From Sambucus nigra (taxonomy: Eukaryota; Streptophyta; Magnoliopsida; Dipsacales; Adoxaceae): a stretch of DNA of 64,000 nucleotides. The stretch covers positions 6,494,046 to 6,558,045 of the forward strand of contig OX422214.1 in the NCBI GenBank assembly GCA_949130495.1. Direction: 5' to 3'. The notes beneath the pieces are model-generated. The model did no database searches, was not told where the DNA came from, and saw only the letters and a program-made list of their open reading frames with translations. Below, one piece after another: positions 58,628 through 64,000 of this stretch (its first letter is position 1; the number at the start of each line of letters is the position of its first letter). The position numbers and the translations under genes were made by a program.

Positions 58628-60006
58628 GATAAACACAACTATGATGGTTTTTGGTCAAAGCGTTGGATTGAAATTATGATGACAAATGCAACTAACTAAA
58701 GTATCTAAATGAGGAATGAAGAATTGAATCAAAACTTTTTAAAATAAATGATGAGAAAACATGATGGGAATACAATCCCCCAACCCTAGTGTAATGCAGT
58801 GACAACGTCAATCATAAATTTATCCGATAAATCAGACCCGGAATTTAGGACTCGCAAGCATTATGTATACAAGGTTCAAGCTCGCGTCGTACCTAATCTG
58901 AGGATGAGTAAATCAGTATCGCGGTAATTGCACTCAATATGTACTCTAAATCATCACGAGTACCCAAAGGTAAACAAGATATAAAGATCCATAACTATTA
59001 TGTAATTACGCAATACGATCAAAATTTATCGTTAAATTCATCGGATTAACATTATACACATGCACTAACACATCGGGTTAGGTTCATGCATCCCAACCTT
59101 TTAAACCTAGCCGGACATGTTAAATGGACTAATGCATGAAATAATAACGTTGCATGTGTAAGAATTCATGATGAAACTAGATTAAAGCATGTAAATATGT
59201 ATTATGAACGCAATAATAAGTTGAACCGAATACGGAAACTAAGCATGCAAGAACAATGAAAAGAATCTTGAATCTTGATTTAAAACTTGAAAAACAAACC
59301 CGTAACAATTGAATCTTGAAGTAATTTATTCCCTTGATGTTCCTTGATGTTCCTGTCTATTTTTTTTTATCAAAAACAGACTAAAACTATCCCTAATGGC
59401 TGTTCCTAAGTTGCTGCTCACCTTCCCTACAATTTTTTGAAAGTTTTAACCTAATAGGAGTCTTGGGAACCAATCAGAATAAAGGAGCAAATTCGTGCAT
59501 CAGGGACCCCGAACCGGTTTGGCCTATACCCCGAACCGGTTCTCCCCCCAAACCGGTTCGGCATGGGGTTCGCGAATGTATGCTGGCTTGGAGTGCTACA
59601 CTTAGAATTTTTTTGGCTTTTCTTTTCTTCCTTTCTTGGATTTTTCTTCAACTTCAACTGGGCATAAATCATCAACCGTAGCTCGGATTTGGGTGCCATT
59701 TCATCCAGTGTTCTCGTTGTTCCGAGATCTTCAACTTTCCAGCTAACTTCTCCTTCCGGATCTTGCTGAAAAATTACTAAATTTCCCTTGAAGCCTTCTT
59801 AGCTTTTCTAGCATTGTCTTGTTTCCTCTTTTGCACTGTTTGCATAATTAACCTGTAAAACCAATAAGAGAAGCACGAAACACGAAATACTCGCCAACGA
59901 GGGTTAGTAGCATAAATGTGCATAAAATCCATATATGTTACATCACCCGGGGTTCACAAATGCACTGAAATTAGGGGAATAAATATACAATATTTATGTC
60001 CAATCA
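58628..60006 (-). mobile_element. Tandem LTR unit b (43-bp spacer plus truncated LTR)
   Basis: A 43-bp spacer (58628-58670) contains TTGGTCAAAGCGTTGGATTG, which also lies at 57005-57024 just inside B's PBS. An LTR body (58671-60006) follows that lacks the terminal 216 bp present in LTR-a (57078-57293). There is no other internal sequence. The unit looks like a deletion derivative in which almost the whole interior and the U5 end were removed. Confidence 0.8.
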
Positions 60007-61311
60007 GATAAACACAACTATGATAGTTTTTGGTCAAAGCGTTGGATTGAAATTATGATGACAAATGCAACTAACTAAAGTATCTAAATGAGGAATGAAG
60101 AATTGAATCAAAACTTTTTAAACTAAATGATGAGAAAATAGGATGGGAATACAATCCCCCAACCCTAGTGTAATGCAGTGACAACGTCAATCATAAATTT
60201 ATCCGATAAATCAGACCCGAAATTTTGGACTCCCAAGCATTATGTATATGAGGTTCAAGCCCGCGTCATACCTAATCTGAGGATGAGTAAATCAGTATCG
60301 CGGTAATTGCACTCAAATTGTACTCTAAATCATCACGAGTACCCAAAGGTAAACGAGATATAAAGATCCACAACCATTATGTAATTACGCAATACGGTCA
60401 AAATTTATGGTTAAATTCATCGGATTAACATTATACACATGCACTAACACATCGGGTTGGGTTCATGCATCCCAACCTTTTAAACCTAGCCGAACATGTT
60501 AAATGGACTAATGCATGAAATAATAACGTTGCATGTGTAAGAATTCATGATGAAACTAGATTAAAGCATGTAAATATGTATTATGAACGCAATAATAAGC
60601 ATGAAACTAGATTGAATCTTGAAGAAATTTATTCTCTTGATGTTCCTAGATGTTCCTCTCTATTTTTTTTTATTATCAAAAACAGACTAAAACTATCCCT
60701 AATGGCTGTTCCTAAGTTGCTCACCTTCCCTACAATTTTTTGAGACTTTTAACCTAATAGGAGTCTTGGGAACCAATCAGAATAAAGGAGCAAATTCGCG
60801 CATCAGGGACCCCGAACCGGTTCGGCCTTTACCCCGAACCGGTTCGCCCCCCAAACCGGTTCGGCCTGGGGTTCGCGAATGTATGCTGGCTTGGAGTGCT
60901 ACACTTAGAATTTTTCTGGCTTTTCTTTTCTTCCTTTCTTGGATTTTTCTTCAACTTCAACTGGGCATAAATCATCAATCGTAGCTCGGATTTGGGTGCC
61001 ATTTCTTCCAGTGTTCTCGTTGTTCCGAGATCTTCGACTTTCCAGTTGACTTCTCCTTCCGGATCGGGCTGAAAAATTACTAAATTGCCCCTTAACTTGC
61101 CTTCTTAGCTTTTCTAGCATTGTCTTGCTTCCTCTTTTGCACTGTTTGCATAATTAACCTGTAAAACCAATAAGAGAAGCACGAAACACGAAATACTCGC
61201 CAACGAGGGTTAGTAGCATAAATGTGCATCAAATCCATATATGTTACATCACTCGGGTTCACAAATGCACTGAAATTAGGAGAATAAATATACAATATTT
61301 ATGTCCAATCA
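60007..61311 (-). mobile_element. Tandem LTR unit c (same junctions)
   Basis: It has the same 43-bp spacer (60007-60049, one base different) and the same truncated LTR start. The body (60050-61311) has an extra deletion of about 74 bp near 60598. Its minus-strand start abuts the polypurine tract of copy 2, so it acts as that copy's 3' LTR. Confidence 0.8.
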
Positions 61312-63064
61312 AACCCCCCTAACTTAGAACTTTACGCGTCCCGAGCAATGTAAAAGAATGAAAGTATGAGTTAAGGATCTTTCAATGACTTTATTGGGAT
61401 AGAGCACAACTTTCGTGGGCAAGCGATTGCATTTAGCGCATGCAACAAGCCTTTAAACCTCTAGGTTACCCTAGTAGGACGAGTTGTGTCTCGTGAGGGT
61501 TTGCAGTGAATATACCCACAAAATTCGACTCAAAGAAAATTCAAAATATGCAAAAATTGTGTAATTCAAACTTTTCCGGAAAATAGTCATCATCAAGTCA
61601 TATTTACGAGTCTCAAACCGTAGTGTGTGTGCGAAGCTGGAAATATAACCGCCAATTTCCACCGATTGATCATTACGTTACTTATCCGAAAATTCATTTT
61701 GATTTCAATTTCTCACGGAACGCTCTCACAAACGAATCTCTCGGATTATGGTTATTCTCTCAGTATGCGTGATATAAAGAGTAAATGTAACGGAAGAAAA
61801 TTCACGCATACAATAGAAAGACAAAAATTTCATGGTGATAGGATCTCATCAATGGATTACGGTTTTAAAAATGGGAACATTGCCTCTATTTTGCGCACTT
61901 AGCCTCTTATATTATCTTTTGGTGTCTTAACTCTCCGCGCGGTAATCAATTTCGCAATTTGGACTCGGTTAGGAATTTTTCGGGGTTTAAGGTATATTGG
62001 GTAACATGGAAATGGTTGGGAAATTCAGAATTGGAAAAGTTATTTAGGATGTCCATTTGTGCTTTTTTCCGGGCTATTGCTCATTTTTTCTTCTTTTTCT
62101 AATTTTTTTTTTTTTTTTTTGTTTTTCACTACTTTTCTTTTCTTGTTATTTTTGTTGAGCATACTATTTTGTTTCTTGCCCCTTTATATGCACTTTTTGG
62201 ACTTGAAATCTGAATTTTTCATTTTTCACAATTCCGGGCTATTTTGGGTTTTCGGGTTGTCAAACGAAAAGAAAAATTATTCGGCTCAATTTGGGTTGCA
62301 AAGGATGATTTTTCGCTACTTTTTTTTCTTGGCCAAATTTTGTGGGTGACAAACGAGGGCCTACTTCATTGTTCAAACTGCCAATTGCGTTACCATATGC
62401 GTTTCGAGGTGAATTTAAGTTTAGAGGCTAATTTGGCACGTTTTTCAAGGCAATATTGCACACATTTTTCAAAACCGATCAAAATGAAAGGATTGAGATC
62501 CTTGACAACTTATTAAGCGCTAAAAAGAACTTTGAGTTAACAATTAACTCGGATTGATTTAAAAACTCGCAAAACGTGATAGGCTCGAATCTCACCGGGT
62601 TTTTTAATCTCCGCATTTATTCGTTAAGTCGTCAATTTTTGCTCAATTTCCATCTTTGGTCAATTTCGGCTTTGTGTATGTTGGATGTTTACAATTTGAG
62701 ACTCCAATTTGACTTTTAATGATATTTTTGAAAAATTTGAATTCCAATTTTTACATATTTTGAACAAAAATATTTTTGAAATTTTCAAACTTTTATGATT
62801 TTTTTGGAAATTTTTGGGCATTTTGAAAATTTGTGAAGTTTTAGAAATACGCACTTGGGACCCCCCTAACTTAGACTTTTGCATTGTCCTCAAGCAAAAA
62901 GGACGAAAATCTAACTCAAGGCGAATGAAAAGTGCGGAAAAATAAAACAAACAAATATTAAAATGCAACAAGACACTATATGACACTCATACATGACTCA
63001 AAAATACAACAATAATCACCCCATACGCGTCGGGGGTGCGACGACCTCACATCTCTCCACAAAC
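61312..63064 (-). mobile_element. Element B copy 2, 3' untranslated region
   Basis: Near-identical to 51978-53727 at an offset of about 9.34 kb. It has a polypurine tract at 61312-61327 and a second tract near 62861-62876. The block resembling element G is at 61425-61484. No gene is seen. Confidence 0.75.
61425..61484 (-). other. Conserved 3'-UTR hairpin block, element B copy 2
   Basis: Same sequence and spacing as copy 1: TTGCATTTAGCGCATGCAA, about 116 bp from the LTR edge at 61311. Confidence 0.7.
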
Positions 63065-64000
63065 TCACCCGACCCCACTCACGGGGTTTGATGTTCTCCT
63101 TGTCTCTCCCGTCCTAGGATTATAAGCTAACAATCGGAACAAGTTGGGACCTCGCCCATAGATAAAGGATAGACCGGGAGACTCATCGTGACTAACTAGA
63201 AAGGGATCCTCGTGATGCTGGCTCAAAGTGTGATCTTGGCTCACTGATGCGGAGGGAACACCTAGGTTTCGTTCAATTTTTAAGATGCATGGGTCGGGCT
63301 CTAAGTCAGATGAACCACAACGTTTCTCCTCACTTGCCTTCAGGGCCTCTAGTGTTGTGGGTGGATTGTCACAATGAAGAAATTCATCAATTTTTGCTTT
63401 CAATTTACTTTCGTCTAAGTGACTACATGAATCCAATAGGGATTGGCCTTCAATAGTAATACTTTCATCCACCTGCCCGAATTCTCTTTCAAAATCTTCC
63501 ATGCTCATGTCTCCTAGTTCTCTCTCTCGAGTAGTGCCTACGTCCTCTCTTACTTGCTCGATCTCCAGCTTCACCGGGTTTCTCTCTTCTAACCCCTCTC
63601 TCTTTCTGTCAATTGCGGTCACTACAAATCCCCCCCCCCACACTTTCCTCTCATTGTCACAACTACCACTATTACTTGATGAAATAGGGCACACTCCTAA
63701 CGGCTCTCTCTTGTGGGACCCCTCATTCTCATGGCTCGACACTAAGTAGGACCCTAGGGCATCTCCACAATCATTTTCCTCAAAGTACTCCCCTACGATC
63801 TCGTGTATGAAGCTCACCGCGTGAAGGTCATCTTCTTCCCCTGTATGTTGGGCGACATGGAAGATGTTGGTCTCTAAGGTCATGTTCCCAAAGGTGAGTT
63901 GCATTCTCCCATTCCGAGTATTGATGATGGCGTTATCCGTATCTAAGAAAGGGCGCCCAAGGATGATGGGAACATGGTTGCTCGAGTTAAATGAGGGCTC
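63065..64000 (-). pseudogene. Element B copy 2 gag-protease C-terminus (cut by window edge)
   Basis: The frame is open from the window edge to a stop at 63067-63065. It begins with the end of the protease region (NHVPIILGRPFLDTDNAII), then MQLTFGNMTLETNIFHVAQH, an acidic Ser/Glu-rich tail, LGDMSMEDFEREFGQVDES, LKAKIDEFLHCDNPPTTLEA, and GLSFIYGRGPNLFRLLAYN, ending SNPVSGVG. Copy 1 has a stop after CSHLD where copy 2 has Glu. This shows the tail is a genuine continuation of the frame. No RT or integrase follows before the LTR. Upstream gag lies outside the window, so integrity cannot be judged. Confidence 0.75.

Noticed and set aside
58084..60984. Three similar 72-codon frames (MGTNQNKG...) as a small gene family
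   Set aside because: They are the same stretch of three tandem LTR copies, and their similarity is LTR identity.

Overview
This window is plant nuclear DNA made almost entirely of nested, decayed transposable elements. I see no intact host gene, no RNA gene and no CRISPR array. The Tat, Athila and Tekay/Del-like Ty3/gypsy lineages, a CACTA transposon, AT-rich spacers and plant-type primer-binding sites point to a flowering plant with a repeat-rich genome, probably a eudicot. The species cannot be named from the sequence. Most frames are broken by stops, many at former Trp, Arg or Gln codons, as expected of old methylated repeats.

Layout. 1-2196: degenerate DNA with a relic of a FAR1/MULE-type zinc-knuckle tail (1461-1628). 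2197-15880: a minus-strand Tekay-like element ('C', tRNA-Met-type PBS) reduced to LTR ends and the start of gag. It is split by a 1.39-kb CACTA transposon (2490-3878, CTC duplication) and by an 11.2-kb minus-strand Tat element ('A', 4049-15204) lying at C's LTR/PBS junction. A in turn carries a solo Athila-like LTR (10669-12673). 16080-28538: a third, very old plus-strand Tat relic ('D'). Its gag is interrupted by a 1.33-kb foldback element with about 327-bp inverted arms, and it keeps antisense ORFs at 25944-28538. 28539-31271: non-coding DNA with a microsatellite and a 70-bp tandem repeat. 31272-46493: a plus-strand Tekay-like element ('E') whose LTR is split by a structurally complete 12,135-bp Tat element ('F', 33720-45854) with perfect CTAAG duplications and LTRs that look about 95% identical by eye.

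46494-64000: minus-strand Athila-type DNA. The 3' LTR and 3' untranslated region of one family ('G', 46494-50089) adjoin a second family ('B', 50090-64000). B has a gag-protease frame but no reverse transcriptase or integrase, an inverted LTR at one end, and a tandem run of three LTRs between two body copies.

How the parts work together. Tat elements A, D and F share one architecture: gag-protease, RT, RNase H, an extra RNase H and integrase on the sense strand, then one or two antisense ORFs before the 3' LTR. The best leads are the antisense ORF with an intron at the same place in three copies, the RT-less B family with its multi-LTR arrangement, and a hairpin conserved about 115-135 bp from the 3' LTR in both Athila families. 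All three are readings from sequence alone; no alignment or database search was run.
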